DNA of 64,000 nt from Lunularia cruciata (GCA_948567375.1 OX419757.1:18848001-18912000), one strand, 5' to 3'; counted from the stretch's first letter, positions 11,236-24,535 are shown. Numbers and translations: made by a program. The notes: a model not told the origin generated them from the letters alone.

Positions 11236-11816
11236 TGTCATATCGATAGCTAGACATATTATCTAGAGATAAAAATTGGTTTGGTATCATTTGGAAGGAT
11301 TTTATATATGATGGACTAAGTATATCAAATAAAGGTGTCACCAAAAGAGTACTTCTATTAAAAGAGTAAAAGCCAAAAATAGCCTGAAAACTTTAGAGCC
11401 AATTTTGGAGGCAAAAATACATGAATTAGGCCTCAAAAATGGGTGGCTTCTTTCCAAAGAAGAAAAAGTTTGGCCTTCCCTCCACATTTTTGTCTCATCA
11501 AGAGCTTTCCAACAATACCTCACCCATATGATTTTGAGATTCATACATAAAGATTCTCTAAATATTCCCTTTGGTCAAAATTGGTTGACCAACCAGCTAG
11601 GACAAGAATCAACATGTCATCCATGTAAATAACTAATCTAAGGAAGGAACTAGATGACAGGTCACCAATCCATGTATTTGATCCAAGGGTGGAGCTTCCT
11701 TTGAGAGAATCCTCTTTGCTATATAATAAATACAAGGTGCTCCTTTGGGGCATCGCAGTATTGAGAGTGAAGCTTTGTGTTTCTCTTAGAAGTTCTCCTA
11801 TCCTCAGAAAATTGCA
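11236..11816 (+). repeat. 3' LTR of H
   Basis: About 581 bp from TGTCATATCG to ATTGCA, preceded by the purine run AAAAGGAGAAG (11224-11234). It is the reverse complement match of the solo LTRs at 8048-8761 and 20084-20842. A TATATAATAAATA box lies near 11718. Flanks AAGTT and CCAAG do not match, as expected for the inner side of a 3' LTR. Confidence 0.8.
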
Positions 11817-14800
11817 CCAAGTGAGGGAACTCTATGCCGTTTTGAATGGGAAAACTCTGTGCAACTTAGATGAGAGTGACTTTTTTATGTTGCTTTAGTT
11901 CACATGATTTAGAACTCAATAAAAAGCATATTATATAAGCTTCCAATAGTGTAAAGCAAGCAACAATTTGACTTCTATAGCTCTCTTGACAAGCTCTCAA
12001 ACTTAGCCAGTTTTTTTAGTTTCCACCTAATTTTGAAATCTCTAATTAAGAGTTTGCTCTTGGTTCTAGGCAACTTCCCCAAATTTTTGGATCAAAGATA
12101 TACATAATCCTCACAAACACTTCAATACCTAAAATCTTCAATCATAGTCATAAAAATGAGAGAATTGACATTCAATCATGATTGAAGACACAAATGCTCT
12201 ACCAAACTTACGATAATATTTTCAATAGAACTTTTTTTATTGGCTTTCACTTTCATGGACCCAAAGCTAACCAAATTTTTATAGTATTTGGTTGTGCCTT
12301 TGTCTAAACTCTTGAAAATTTTGAAGCCTAATCCAACCCCAATTTCTAAATATGAATCAATCCATGAGCTGAGCTAACTTGTGAGCTCTATGGACCCAAT
12401 TATGTTTGATCCAAGACCCTAAATTCTTTATTTGATTAATTAACATGAAATCTTTTTACAAAGGTGCAAGATCTACTAACCAAAAATACACAAAATTTTT
12501 ATGAGGTGATTCAAACCTCAACTTGAGGAATGACCAAAACGCCAAACCTGATCATCATTTCATTCCAACACCTTACTTTTAAAGCTCTAAGTTCAATCAA
12601 TTAGGTCTAATTTGAGAATGGTCTACAACTATAATTTCTTGCATTCAACACTATAAGCACTTTATGTACTCTCTAACTCCAATAATAGATTATGAAAATG
12701 TGTCACAAAGTTCTCCAAATTGTCTAGTTTTTGCACTTGAGTGTGAATTTTACCCCCTTGATTCAATAGATTATATCTCCCTAAGAATGCACTCAAATCA
12801 CTTTTTTTCTATCTTCAAATTATAGCACATTAGCTCCTTTCTCCAACCGTGGTCATCTCTCCCCAAATGCCCTCCCTTACCTTTTTGGTGGTCAAAAAAC
12901 TCCAATTTTCTCTTCTTGGGACCCAATCACTTGCATTTTTGTTATTTAGTTGATTCTCTTTTTGCCAAATTGACCCCACAATTCCAATTTGAAGCCATTG
13001 AACTATATTTTTAAGTTCTTCTCCATCTACAAGAGCACATAGATTTTCAAATCCCAAACTTGCTCATGAGTAAGCACATGAAGAAAAATTAGATCCGGAC
13101 TTCCCATCATCAACTTTGTGAATGCAAGCCAAAATTGCACTACCATCCAACCCTAAAGTTCATCATGGTGTAGAATTTGAAGCCCAATGAGAAAAGGATT
13201 TGGGAGTGGTAGATTGGGAGCATGGGACATCTCCTACTCAAGTGCTTCTGCCAATGCTCTAGTGCACACACTCTATTACAACTCTCACTTCCCATGTCCT
13301 CTTCTTGCTTGTGACTCCTCAAACTAAAAACACACCTTCCTCCTATTTATCAATTCTCCACCACCTATACACATAAGAGCACTCAAACAAGACTATAATC
13401 TACATGACCAATTATATACATGTACATAGTTTTCTCACATGGAAAAAGCTCAACCATGGGATCTGTCTTACAATCTACTTCAATAATGTAGAGATAAACC
13501 ATACTTAACTCCTTTTTCACTAGCTACGCAAACCACAACACAACACTGGTATGAATATGGAGTAAAAACACCCTTAATAAAGAATAATTAATAAAGAAAA
13601 GATTTCACACCTCAATACTAAGCCTACTTACATCCAACTATGTGTATCCCAAGAAAATTATACATGCTTGCATATACCCAAACCTATGTACTCCAATCAA
13701 CCCCAACACCAAGAGTGCACACCCATGGCATAACACACATATGTCCAAGAGCATACCAAGAAAAACACTTTATTAAATTTTTCTTGTATACAAAGAACCA
13801 CTTGGTCTCATGTTGAATTAATTCCAAACATTTTGCTATATTATTTGTTCTCAAATACTCCCTACTTGGGTGCTTATCTTGGTTCACATCATCTACTTGG
13901 TCAACTAAACCCTCCTCCTCTAGTTCCTAAGTGTTGCATCTATTTATCAAGAAGTTATGCATAGTAATACAAGTTGGTGTCTATTTTATGACATAAGCAT
14001 TCTACTTATATAGTTTAATTGAATCCATAACTCTCTTAAAGGTTTGCACCTCAATGTCTACTCTTAGCCACTTGGGGTAGTGGGCAAAAGCCTACCGTAG
14101 CAATGCCATGTGTAGGTAGAAGGAATACTACATAGTCTTGTGAATCCTTATACAATGTATGTTTATTACTTTGGTGTGGGAAATACATTTGTTGAAGTCA
14201 TGTTTATTTACCATGCAAGCTATTTTCAATTCCGGTACCAAATGTGACAATGGCATGTACATAAATTACATAGGAAAATATAATTAAAAGAGTTCATTAT
14301 GCCTCTTTGATTAAGATCTATCTAAAGAGGAGACTTCTTCAAACATGTTGTATCATGACTTGAGCCTAGTATCCCTAAAACCAATCAATATGTGGATCAA
14401 CACAAGAAATTGCCTTAAATCCATTGAAATATAAGAAGCCAATTTCAATTACAAGGAAATATAACAAACATTGCAAACCAGATGATGCAAGATGATCCTA
14501 AGAAAAGCAAATAATATTAGTCATATCTTTACAAAATGAAGAATTTGTCTCTAGTCTATCAAAGATTACTTGGTCATTTATTTACTAAGATCCCTTCTTA
14601 CTATTATAAGTTTCACCATCTATCTTGTGTCTTTGAGAAAGAGGAAATAAGATCCCATCTAGCAACCTAACAACACCCAAGAAATCCTTTCAATGCAAAC
14701 ATGAATGATATTTGAGATCTCTCTTCTCTTGCTAGCTATTGTACTTCTCTTGACATTGTGAGTAATATAGCTTATATCACTCTCTCGGTAAAAATTGTGG

Positions 14801-15574
14801 TGGAGCCATCAATTACCCACCAAAGGTTCACTCCCTTGAGTACTAAGGTGCCATTCCCACTATGTCCGAAGCAATCAAGATCCATTGCAACTTGAAGCAA
14901 TATAGGATTCTGAATTTTTCTTTGTGATTTCTTGGAGAAAACTTAATGGTCTTTAATGATCTCTACTAAAGTAAAAAGAGGTTCTATGTCCATACAAATT
15001 AACTTTTTAAACATATGTGATTGCAAAGTATAAATATACTTTGTAAATTCAAAAGATCAAGGGGTTTTAACTCTCTAGGAAGGATATCTCATACTTTGAT
15101 ACTAATGTTTGGTATGATTTTGGCTAGCAAATTTTGCATCCAATCATTCAATTTGAGATCACCCAAGGAGAGCAACTCAAAATTTTATTTGTTTCTCCTC
15201 ATATTGTAAAAATGTCACATAAACACATGGACCATATAGTGATATAGAAGTGCATTGTCCACTTTATTTCAAATTTTAATTAATTATGATACCTAAGTAA
15301 GAGATAAATATAGACCCATAAAAATTTAGTGAGTCATGATTTTTGTGACCCATGGAATTCTTACAACTATATTCCAAGCACCATACAACAAAATTGGTAC
15401 CCTTACCACACCTACCATAATATTTTCCATGACAAATTGTAAAAATTATTTACAAATTTCTTACAAGACTCCTAAAACCCTCATTTGAACTACCTTATTG
15501 CTCACTAAAATAAGGTTTTGTGTAATTTGCATAAAACATAAAGACATCAAGATGTAAAATTTTATGATAACTCA
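11817..15574. other. 3.7 kb without recognisable content
   Basis: AT-rich sequence with only short chance frames (for example minus-strand frames at 12830-13057 and 13140-13322 that match nothing I know). No reverse transcriptase, integrase, zinc-knuckle or RNA-gene motif was found on either strand by eye. It may be decayed transposon leader or ordinary intergenic DNA. Confidence 0.6.
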
Positions 15575-15736
15575 CAAACTATAAAGGATCAAGAAAGAGA
15601 ATAGAAAATCACATTAGAACTCTCAAGTGATTGAAACTCCAAATGGCTAGCATGAGGTTAGGCTTTGGTATTTATAGTAAGGTGATAGAAAGCTCTTGAG
15701 AAGCTACCAAGCATACTTCTTTCTCCAAGATGCCTT
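15575..15736 (-). repeat. Right-hand part of the G3 3' LTR, split by MP-1
   Basis: Read on the minus strand this contains CTATAAATACCAAAGCC and CATGCTAGCCATTTGGAG, the promoter end of the family G LTR. Its other part is at 26250-26491. Together they make about 404 bp, close to the family length of ~425. The outer end near 15575 is approximate. Confidence 0.8.
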
Positions 15737-15837
15737 GTCGTGTGTATATCACTACACAAATTACATCATTGTCAACATCATACACTATAGAAGCACAACC
15801 CACACATAAGTCATACATAGAGTCTAAATTGCCACAA
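15737..15837 (-). repeat. MP-1 terminal repeat B2
   Basis: Second copy of the ~105-bp repeat, beginning (minus strand) TTGTGGCAATTTAGAG and ending ACACGAC at the edge of the element. It is directly joined to the end of A2 (CTGATTA). The same A2-B2 joint occurs in MP-2 at 41106/41107. Confidence 0.9.
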
Positions 15838-16278
15838 TAATCAGATCATTTGCAACTCTCAAATCAACTCAACTCAGATCAATACTTGATTTATCACTCT
15901 ATAAACTGCCAACAATTGAGCATTGATTACAATCAAACTCTAGCTAAGAGAATCCTGGTGATGCTCGCTGGCCTCTGTCTACCATTGCCCAAAACTCAAA
16001 GGCTCAACATCAGAGAAGTGAGCTCTTTGGAGTTGCACTTCAAAAGTATACCCTTGGACTCAAGCTAGGTATGAAACCCTAATGGTACCACTGACGGCAC
16101 ACTTGACGGTGCAAAAGGTGCAAAGTGACGATGGGCCCCGCCGTGAAGTCAATACCCCAAACAGAAAATCTGACCGTCGGAAAGTAGTCTATGGGAAACT
16201 ACTAAAATACCTCTAACTACTATCACTACAACTCCAATGTTCGAGCAATCTAGACATGACACTACAAATGGTGTGACA
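15838..16278 (-). repeat. MP-1 terminal repeat A2
   Basis: 441-bp copy of the long terminal repeat, starting (minus strand) TGTCACACCATTTG and ending ATCTGATTA. It is the 3' counterpart of A1 at 25800-26249 and still contains CACTTCTCTGATGT, the segment proposed to form the RNA 5' end. Confidence 0.9.
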
Positions 16279-16386
16279 ATTATTTTGCATATATACATTG
16301 TTATACAACATACATTGATATCAACATCATACACTATAGAAGCACAACTCACACATAAGTCATACATAGATTCTAAAGTGTCACAA
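16279..16386 (-). repeat. MP-1 internal repeat B1
   Basis: First copy of the B repeat, starting (minus strand) TTGTGACACTTTAGAATC just after a purine-rich AAGGGGCA. It differs from B2 at scattered positions but is clearly the same sequence. Confidence 0.88.
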
Positions 16387-16553
16387 TTGCCCCTTAATTG
16401 GTGGTTAGGTCCCTCTAACTCCATATAGCCATCTACTCCAAGTATATGGTATACACTATGATGGGCAAAGATCAGAAGGCCAGGTGCTATGGAGCCCCAT
16501 CATTAGTTGTTTGTCTACAATCTATACCATATAAAGAATGAACTAGCTATAGG

Positions 16554-16870
16554 TCAAGTACATGTAGGACATAACCATTGTACCTAAGGAACCACTATGA
16601 GGGAAGGAGTCATACATACCATATGCTATCCTCTCAAACAACTATCACACACTAACATAGTAGCAACTCTACCAGAAGAGCCACATAACATACACCTCAA
16701 GCATGCACATACAAGTGCCAAGCTTGGGTCCATAGTACCATAAATGTTTAGGAGGTGGCATGGCATACAATTGCACACATGATCCTTCCAAACAACACCA
16801 TGATATCCTTCCAACAAAAGGACTCTAGATGGGAAAACCTCATGCACTCTCAAGATACTACAGCCTATCA
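16554..16870 (-). pseudogene. MP-1 integrase C-terminus with PHD finger
   Basis: The minus-strand frame reads through GVVWKDHVCNCMPCHL and then a PHD finger from 16694 to 16554. The zinc ligands are CMLC, CDSC, H-M-V-C and CPTC, a C4HC3 pattern, ending CT-stop at 16554. PHD fingers commonly read the methylation state of the histone H3 tail (established knowledge). The conserved Trp before His is a stop here and a second stop lies between the His and the last cysteine pair. The frame is otherwise continuous, which helps correct the frameshift in MP-2. Confidence 0.85.
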
Positions 16871-16928
16871 AAACATCAAGTGTTTTTGGTGTTGTCTGCT
16901 ATAGATATACATAGTTCCCTAGAAGAAA

Positions 16929-18119
16929 TCAACAAATTGAGGGTTTATAACCTCCTCCTTGAATGGTAGCATAGCTTACGATATCTTTATGTTGAGAAAT
17001 TACTGAGTTCTCAAAAGCCAGTGGCATCACTCTCCAAAAGATCTTTGCCCGTTGAGAACATGCGCTCATCCATACATTTGGATCATCTAAGTCCAAAACT
17101 ATAGTAGCATCTTGAAAAATGGCTACAAGTAAATATGGATCTTGTCCATAGAGTAGGAAGTAAGGAGAGAAGGATGCTAAGGAGGCTTGCCGGCTGAACC
17201 AATAGTCCATGGCCAACCAAGGTAATTGGACCTCCCAATCTCCCAAGTGGTCTCTTTGCAAACCATACTTTTGCAATCCTCTCTTCATTGTCTGAACCAC
17301 TCTCTCTGCTAAGCTATCTGCCTTAGGGTGATCTCAGGATGTAGTACGATGATCAATCAAAGCCTTGTCACACAAGACCTAAAACTCCTCCAAGAACTTT
17401 GTACCCTGATCAGTCAAAACCTCAACTGGTTCACCAAAATGAATGAGAACCTGATCCAAGAACAAGTAAGCCATCCCTTCATAGGACTTTTCAAGAAGTA
17501 CCACCAACTCAATCCACTTAGAGAAGTGCTCCACTATCACCAAAACATATTGATGATATCTCATGGTCAACAGTAAAGGTCCAGCAAAGTCCAAACTCCA
17601 ACAGTAACCCAATCCCATGATAGGTAATGGGTGTAATTGTGGCATAGGAGCATTGAATGATGCTCAAACTCGGTCACAAACCACACATCTGGCAACAAAC
17701 TTCTATATATTGGTTTGCATACAATACCTCTAATAATGACTCTAGAGTAAGCTATATGTACGTTTTACTCCAAAATGTCCTAGCTCCTCATGAGCATGAC
17801 GGATCAACTATAGTCTCTGAGATGGAAATGGTACTACTCTCACTGTACCATCCTCCCATACACACAAAAGGTATCTGCTCTCCAATCTAAATTGTCTGGC
17901 TTGCTGAAGCATATGGTCTCTCTTCTTGGCCCCAATTATGCCACCCACAACATCAATGCAAAGGTAGTCCATCACTAAGACATCATCATGAATGTCTCGC
18001 TGAACTGTATCACTATCTTCACTCTTTGGATCTATGACCTCAAGAACTCCTTTTGTATGCGCTGAGAGAGATACCACCAAAGCCTCAAAAATATAGAAAG
18101 AAAGGTAGATGCATGCCAA
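16929..18119 (-). pseudogene. MP-1 DDE integrase
   Basis: The zinc domain (HAHEELGHFGVKRTYSLLQ) lies upstream of the core. The core reads SLDFAGP (first Asp), EVLTDQGTKF (second Asp) and DSLAERVVQTMKRGL (Glu). All three catalytic residues are present, but stops interrupt the frame near 17640, 17380 and 17330. The C-terminal part (16929-17300) includes FSPYFLLYGQDPYL, the region that in other Ty3 integrases precedes the SH3-like fold. Confidence 0.88.
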
Positions 18120-18169
18120 ATTGGCACCATCTCCTCATCTATCTCACCAAAGTGCTCCGGTCTGATCTG

Positions 18170-19640
18170 CTAGCTGCGACATGGGTTTCTACTCAACCCA
18201 TCTGCATCACGGTTCACCACTCTAGGTCTATGAACAATCGTGAAATTATACTTCTGTAAAATCAGAACCCATCGTGCAAGCTTCTTTGAAAGCTTGTCGG
18301 ACTCCATCAACCACTTCAGCGGCTGATGATCAGTGATGAGAGTGAAGGGGTTACAAAATAGGTAACATTGGAAATGTGCTACTGCCCAAATTGCTGCCAA
18401 GCACTCTCTCTCATATGAACTATACTTTACCTCCACTAAATTGTTGGAGCAACTAGTATAGGCCACCACAAACTCCTTCTCCTCATCATCATGTTGGGTG
18501 GGACTTTCTCCAAGCCCCAACATACTCCAATCAGTATGAACTTGAAATGGTCGTCCTTTGATCGGTCTCCTCAAAATAGGAGCAAATGTCAACCTCTCTT
18601 GAGCTCTATAAAAGCTCTCTCCTGCTCATCTCCCCAATACCACTCTTGTGTAAGCTTAGTCAGCTTTGTCAAGGCCTTGGCAATGACACTAAATCCTCTA
18701 ACATAGTGGCAATAAAAGTTCACCAACCCAAGGAATGTTTGCAGTCTGCTCACATCCATAGGCTGAGGAACACATGCAATAGCCTCCACATTGATCTGTT
18801 GAACACCAAGTCCTCTAGGGTAGATAGTGTGACCCAAATACTCAACCAGTTCATGGAAGAACCTACACTTCCCAAGATGTAATTTGAGTACATGAGATCT
18901 CAACCTCTCAAACACTTCCAACAATTGTCTCTCATGCTCCTCCACAATAATGCTATAGACCAAAATTTCATCAATATAGCACCAAGAAAAATCCAATCTA
19001 GCTAGGATCCTATCCATGACCCTCTAGAACTTGGAAAAAGTGTTTTATAACCCAAATGGTAAGAACCTCCACTAATATAACACATCTTTGCCGTGAGGAT
19101 CAATAGCCTAGAATGTTGTTTTGGACTTGTCTTCCTCTTTGATTGGCAACAGATGGTATCCCACTCAAAGATTCAAAGTATTGAAGACCTTTGCATGCCC
19201 AATTGCATCAAAAATCTTCTCCAGTGTAGGCATGGCATACCAATCAGCCTTGGTCTGCCGGTTAATAGGATGGTAATCTACACACATCCACCTATCTGTG
19301 TAGTTTCCATGCATATCCTTCTTAGCTGGCATCACTATAGCTGATGCATACTCTCCATGTGAGATCTCTACCAAACTAGCCTCAAAAAGGTCTCTACTTT
19401 GGCTCTAAATCAATGTCCTCTCCATGTTATTATAGCAATAAGGACATAAAAAAACTGGTGTATCGCTAGTCAGCTCAATCCATATATCAAGTCTGTTTAG
19501 AGCACCCAAATCCTTCATACTTACGGCAAAACAACTTGTGTAGCTCCTCAAGAACCTCCAAACTCTCTATCTTTCCTCTCTGGTAAGCTTGGGTCCAAGA
19601 TCTGGTTCCCAAGTATCCTTTGTAACTATCACAAGAGTGG
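18170..19640 (-). pseudogene. MP-1 reverse transcriptase and RNase H
   Basis: Reverse transcriptase pieces lie at 19374-19165 (LVEISHGEYASAIVMPAKKDM) and 19017-18589, where the catalytic box reads CYIDEILVYS: the second Asp of YxDD is Glu (about 18967-18980). RNase H is at 18592-18170 with HTDWSMLGLGES, DHQPLKWLME and ADGLSRNP. Frames are broken by stops. The altered YxDD means this copy could not reverse transcribe. Confidence 0.88.
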
Positions 19641-19964
19641 AAGACGTATTGATTGGCTACTACATTGGGCCCTTGGGAGCAATAGTGTCATGCCCTTGAC
19701 CATTAGAGTTCCCAACCTCTATGTGAAAAACTCTTTCCACTCTGGTTGCAAGCTCCACACATCCTCTAGTTGCATCCCAAGTGGACCAAGGGTGTAATCC
19801 AAGTAGCACACTCTCCCTAGTTGCTATTGGTTGTGTCCTAAGAATGCCATGTCCTCTCGGTCCATCACCCCCAGCATGTGCTTGAATCATCTCAATAGGC
19901 ACAAGGCTCATAAGTGTCCAAGTGGTGATGCCTATCAAGCATATCCTATGCTGCTTTGCCAAGC

Positions 19965-21690
19965 CAAGGCTCACAATCCATGTCAAACAGTTTGAGTCCA
20001 TAGCCTGACCTAACACCTAATGCCTAGATGCCTCTAACATTGCTGGAACAACGGTAATACTGGTGCAAAAAAAAATTGCCCACTATAATACTCTAAGGAT
20101 AGGAGACCTGGAGAAAAACACACCATGAGAAACACACAAGTTCACACTCAAACCTCTGATGTCCCAAAGGAGCACCTTCTCTTTATTATATAGATAAAGG
20201 GGATCTCTTCCAAGGAAGCTCTACCATAGGATTAGGCACATAGATAGGTGACATGTCAGAAAGCTCCACCCTTGGATTACCTACTTGGATGGATGACATT
20301 TTGGTCTTGGTCCTATCTGGTTGGTCAAATAAGCTTTGACCAGAGAGAATCTTTTAGGGAATCTTCTTGTAGGAATCTCAGAATCACGTGGGTGAGGTAT
20401 CATTGGAAAGCTCTTGACAAGAAAACCAAATGAGGAAGGAAGGCCAACCTTTACTCAATTTGGAAGAGGAGGTATGTGCATATTTTTTAAGCTTAATTCA
20501 TCCGTTTAGACCTCCAAAATTGCCTTCAAAGATTTTAGGCATATTTTGGTTCCTACTCTATCAGTAGAAGTTCTCTTTTGGTGATACCTTTGTCTGATCT
20601 ATTTACTCCATCATGTGTAACATCCTTCCAAATTTTACCAAACCAATTCTCACCTTTAAATCACATGTCTAGCTATTGCTTCTAAGGTTTTCAAGTCTAT
20701 TTTGGTTTTTGCACTATTAGTAAGAGTACTCTTTTGGTGATACTTTTATTTGATCTATTTTGACCATCATGTATACCATCATTCTAGATGTTACCAAACT
20801 GAATTTTATATCTAGATCATATGGCTAGCTCTTGGTATTACACCCACTCTCTCTCATCAACGTTGGGCTCCACCAACTACTATGATTGTGAGTCCCAAAC
20901 CAATCTAGGTCCTCCCTCTCAAAAAGCATGAGAGCCTAGGAAACTTATGAGTGTGGAAAATGAAGCTCTAGGCTATCCACCTAGGTTCACCATTGCCATA
21001 GGTGACCTATCAGCCACTACTACCATCCGAGATTAACTCCCAACATCCAATATGTCTTCAACAAGGATGTGGTCAAGTCATTGAATCCCATCATAAGCAA
21101 GTTATAAAACCTCTTTGGGTAAGAGGTTTGTCCACTAAAGACAAAGATGATGAGCCCATGATCCTACTTTGGCTGCATCTAACAATAAAACATGTCTCAT
21201 CCAAGAATGGACCTGATGTGTACTGGCCACCACTTGGGTATGAGAATCACCCATCAAAGGAATGTTCTCCAAAATGTAAGTTGGAGAAATAGAATGATGA
21301 ACCTAGAGATGTCATAGTATCTATAACATCTCCCAAAACACACCAAAACAAGGATCCTAAAGATCCAAACCTTGGCCATTACGTGTATGTCCTTGATATG
21401 GCCATCCAAAAATCACCAAATGAATATGCCCATGTCTCTCCAAATCATGCACCTAGTAAGGAAATGTCTGTTGGTAGGGCCTTCTGGTAACCTTTGATTA
21501 TTGACATCGGTAATAACTTAGGATACCAATAGGCCAAATGTGCCACATGACATAGAGAGACTTGCCTAATAGTCTTGTCTCTCTCCATATACAAGTACCT
21601 TTGTACTCATATGCCCTCTTATAATATCACAACTAGTACGGTGCTAATCTCACCAAACAACTCCAATAGACATACTCCCTCTTTTGGATA
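19965..21690 (-). pseudogene. MP-1 C5 cytosine DNA methyltransferase, catalytic Cys lost
   Basis: In element order the domain starts with LLELFGEISTVL (motif I, second Gly changed), then YMERDK (motif II). At about 21394-21403 the catalytic motif IV Pro-Cys-Gln reads Pro-Tyr-Gln, so the nucleophile is gone. Motif X (GQAMDSNCLTW) lies near 20010-19965, after the shared in-frame TGA near 20890. A family H solo LTR interrupts the domain at 20084-20842. See the MP-3 entry for the function. Confidence 0.85.
20084..20842 (-). repeat. Solo LTR of family H nested in MP-1
   Basis: 759 bp, TATAATACT to GGTATTACA, flanked by the exact duplication CCCAC at 20079-20083 and 20843-20847. It matches the LTRs at 8048-8761 and 11236-11816. 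Family H was therefore still moving after MP-1 had inserted. Orientation follows from the TATA box and the 11236-11816 reference. Confidence 0.92.
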
Positions 21691-21828
21691 TTGCCAAGCA
21701 GTGAGTGTGGTATCTAGAGGTGTCAAAGTAATTGACTCTAGAGCTTCATCCTCACACTCATCTCTTTATGGTACAAAGGCTCCACTCCAAGCCTATTGCA
21801 CCAATTGATCTACATGTTATTGCAATGC

Positions 21829-22430
21829 CTACTTTGAACTCCACAATGGAACATCCAAAGTGGATGGAGCAATCCCACTCATACTCCAAATTTGAGTGAT
21901 CTCCTTTAATAATTGAGTATCCTCTACATGGGTGTTCCCCTCCAACAAGTCACCAGGCCAAGTAACTACACCACTAAAAGCTGAAACCAATGTTGTCAAG
22001 GTCCCAAACTGGAGTGAGCCAAGACTACCACTATTGAAGCATATTGGTAGGCAACATACCTGTCTCTCACCAAATTGCCAACCTGCTCTATAGGAGGCTA
22101 TATCCTCCCAATAGTCAACATCAAAACCCATGGGATATAACATTGCTCCCCCAACTAGCACATTGTATGAATCAACTATTGTCTCAATAGCCTGAGCTCT
22201 CACCACCAAGCTATCAGTTGGATGACCAAGCTGAACTTGGACAACAAGCTCCCCACATGTGATGTATTGTGTCAAACCACCACTTAAAGATGTCTTGATC
22301 TGAAATGGACACCTCTCCACATTGGTCTTTCGTAACTCCAGATCAACTACTGCAACCTTCCCCAACATAAGGGGTTGCACACTAGAGTCTAACAAGACTC
22401 TCTATGGTGTATAGACCTTCCCTAAAGGTC
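21829..22430 (-). pseudogene. MP-1 aspartic protease and linker
   Basis: The frame reads VLLDSSVQPLMLGK at about 22395-22355, where D-S-G of the active site is D-S-S. The later block YNVLVGGAMLYPMGFDVDYW is the usual second protease motif. It continues as a 188-residue open stretch toward the methyltransferase, in the same order as in MP-2 and MP-3. Confidence 0.85.
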
Positions 22431-24535
22431 CTACCAAACAGAAAAGCCCCCTTTGGTTATCCAATAAGACAACACCAGGTGTGAACCACGCTCTCTCAAA
22501 GGCAGGTCTAGCTTGCAACTCCTCCAATCTAGGCGCTGTTGCTTGCCAAAAACCACTGGTCGCTGAATGGATCCCATGCTCCTCAACCAAGTTAGCTCCA
22601 CTATCAACCACCTCTGCTCTAGTAGTAGGAACCACATCATCCCTACTCTCACAAAGCGTAGCAGCAAATCAGAACACTAGGGTTGAGTCAACTCCCAATG
22701 TAAACATGTCATTGGCTGAAAACAAAGGGTACCGCATAATCAGCTGAGCCGCCCCCAACATCATGCTAGACTTAGTCTGTGTAGTAGCAAGTGGCTGACT
22801 AATAGGTAGTCTATCATGCACTCCATCACCACCTACCATACCTACATTAGGACGTCTAGGAGCCATGGATGTCATATGTAATGCTTCAGATAGCATGAAA
22901 GACTGGGGAAGTCTGACCTACCTCCCAACCTCTCCTCTTTGTGGATCCAACTCCATTGATGCTCCTCTAGGCTCTAGAGCATGTATTGCACTCCTAGTCA
23001 CTATTGCAGATGCATCCATATGTGCTACTCCGCACATGAAGTCCAAAGCATCTCTATCACCAACATATGAGGTGGAAGCCTCAACACACAAATCTGATCT
23101 CCTTTGAGCAATAGCTATACTAGCCAATCTTTGCTCCAACTGCTCAATCTGAGTAGCCATAGTTGTATCAAAACTAAGGTTAAGTACCGCACCTCTACTA
23201 GGTGTAGATCCTCTACCACCTTGTCCTCCATGAATTGGAGCTCCTCTACTACCTACCATAGCAGCCCTACCACTCCATAACTCCGGGTTTAGGTCAAAGC
23301 ATCGGTCACTAGTATGACCAAATCTATGACAATGCTCACACTACCTATGTGTTGGTTGTGATGCACCAGATGGACACTCTCTCTTATGGTGAGGTCCACC
23401 ACAAGTCCAACAAGCAACACCACTACTCATTGATTGTTGTTGACTTGAAAATGAAGGAAAGGGTCTAACTATAGTAAGCCCTCCACTTGCTCCATAAGAC
23501 CTAGGTTGTCCACCTTGTCCTTAAAAACCAACTGGGCGTGGTGCACTCTGCTACACTCTAGAAGAATTAACAACTATGGATGAGGTCTCCCTACCAAATC
23601 TAGATATCACCACCCTCTCTTCCACCATGTTGAGCTCAATACACTCAGCCAAACCAAAGACCACTCCCAAAGTAAGCAAAGTAGCGTGTAACAACCTAGC
23701 ATCACGAACTCTATGTTGCAACTCCTTATCCAATATCCCATACCAAAACTAGACTATATGGGCTTCAATAGCTCCCCAAGTGAAACTGATCAGCCACCTC
23801 ATGCAATTGTATGCCTTGCTTAGGCTCTCTCCAGCCTTCCGCTAGAAGTCCTACAAGCTCCTCAACTTGTCATTTTGCACTCCCTAGTAGTTCTGCCTCA
23901 AACACTAGAAGACCTCCACCATGGGGTTAAACTCCAATATCACACCACCTCCTACAGAAATACCTCCTCTCGTAGTAGCATTATCTCTAGCTAGTGCACC
24001 TCCACTAGCTCCACCAACACTACTTGAGCTAGAACTCGTGGGTACAGCCAATCTACTCTTGGCAACCAAGCCTAAAGTGATAGAGACATAGTTTGGAGAC
24101 CAATATTATCTCCATAACTAAATCTCCTCCAAATGAGCTCTCCTAAACTCATGGTAGTTGTCCATCGGCGGACCCTCCAAATGCTAAAACAATCCCTTCC
24201 ATGCCATGAAAGGTGTAAACAAAGTTGGGTTCCACATCTGTTGCAGATCACACAAACTATCAATTTCCTAGATGAAATCATCCAACTCAATGGTACCCAT
24301 TGTAATGCCTAGGGCCTTTGGAGGCCCCATAAATCTTGTCTATGTCTCACAACAATGGTGCGTACACGCCAAGTGCACTCTCAACTGAATCAACTCTTAT
24401 GTCAAACTCCAACTCAAAGTCAATCTCCTCTCTCACTAGGACCTAAGATATAGGTTGATACCGAGCGCTACTCCAAGTAAACCCATTGTGTATTGCAAGG
24501 CCAACTCCTCTGGAATCCTCAAAGAACTTCGTCAT
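22431..24535 (-). pseudogene. MP-1 gag with two zinc knuckles
   Basis: The start is ATG at 24535-24533 (MTKFFEDSRG), which appears to be the ancestral start because MP-3 has ACG and MP-2 has its ATG one codon later. Capsid-like pieces follow, then two zinc knuckles at 23412-23299: CWTCGGPHHKREC and CEHCHRFGHTSDRC, the latter a perfect C-x2-C-x4-H-x4-C. A Gly/Arg-rich stretch follows. Several stops break the frame. Confidence 0.85.

Larger units (their letters stand above)
6166..11816 (+). mobile_element. Decayed chromovirus of a second family (H), 5' LTR missing
   Basis: Degenerate gag, protease, reverse transcriptase, RNase H, integrase and chromodomain remains follow one another on the plus strand, ending with a purine-rich AAAAGGAGAAG and an LTR at 11236-11816. 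No 5' LTR is seen; the left end abuts the G2 3' LTR. A solo LTR of the same family is inserted in the reverse transcriptase at 8048-8761. It is much more decayed than G2. Confidence 0.8.

Noticed and set aside
12830-13322. Minus-strand frames at 12830-13057 and 13140-13322 as genes
   Set aside because: Short, no known motif, no neighbouring signals; likely chance.
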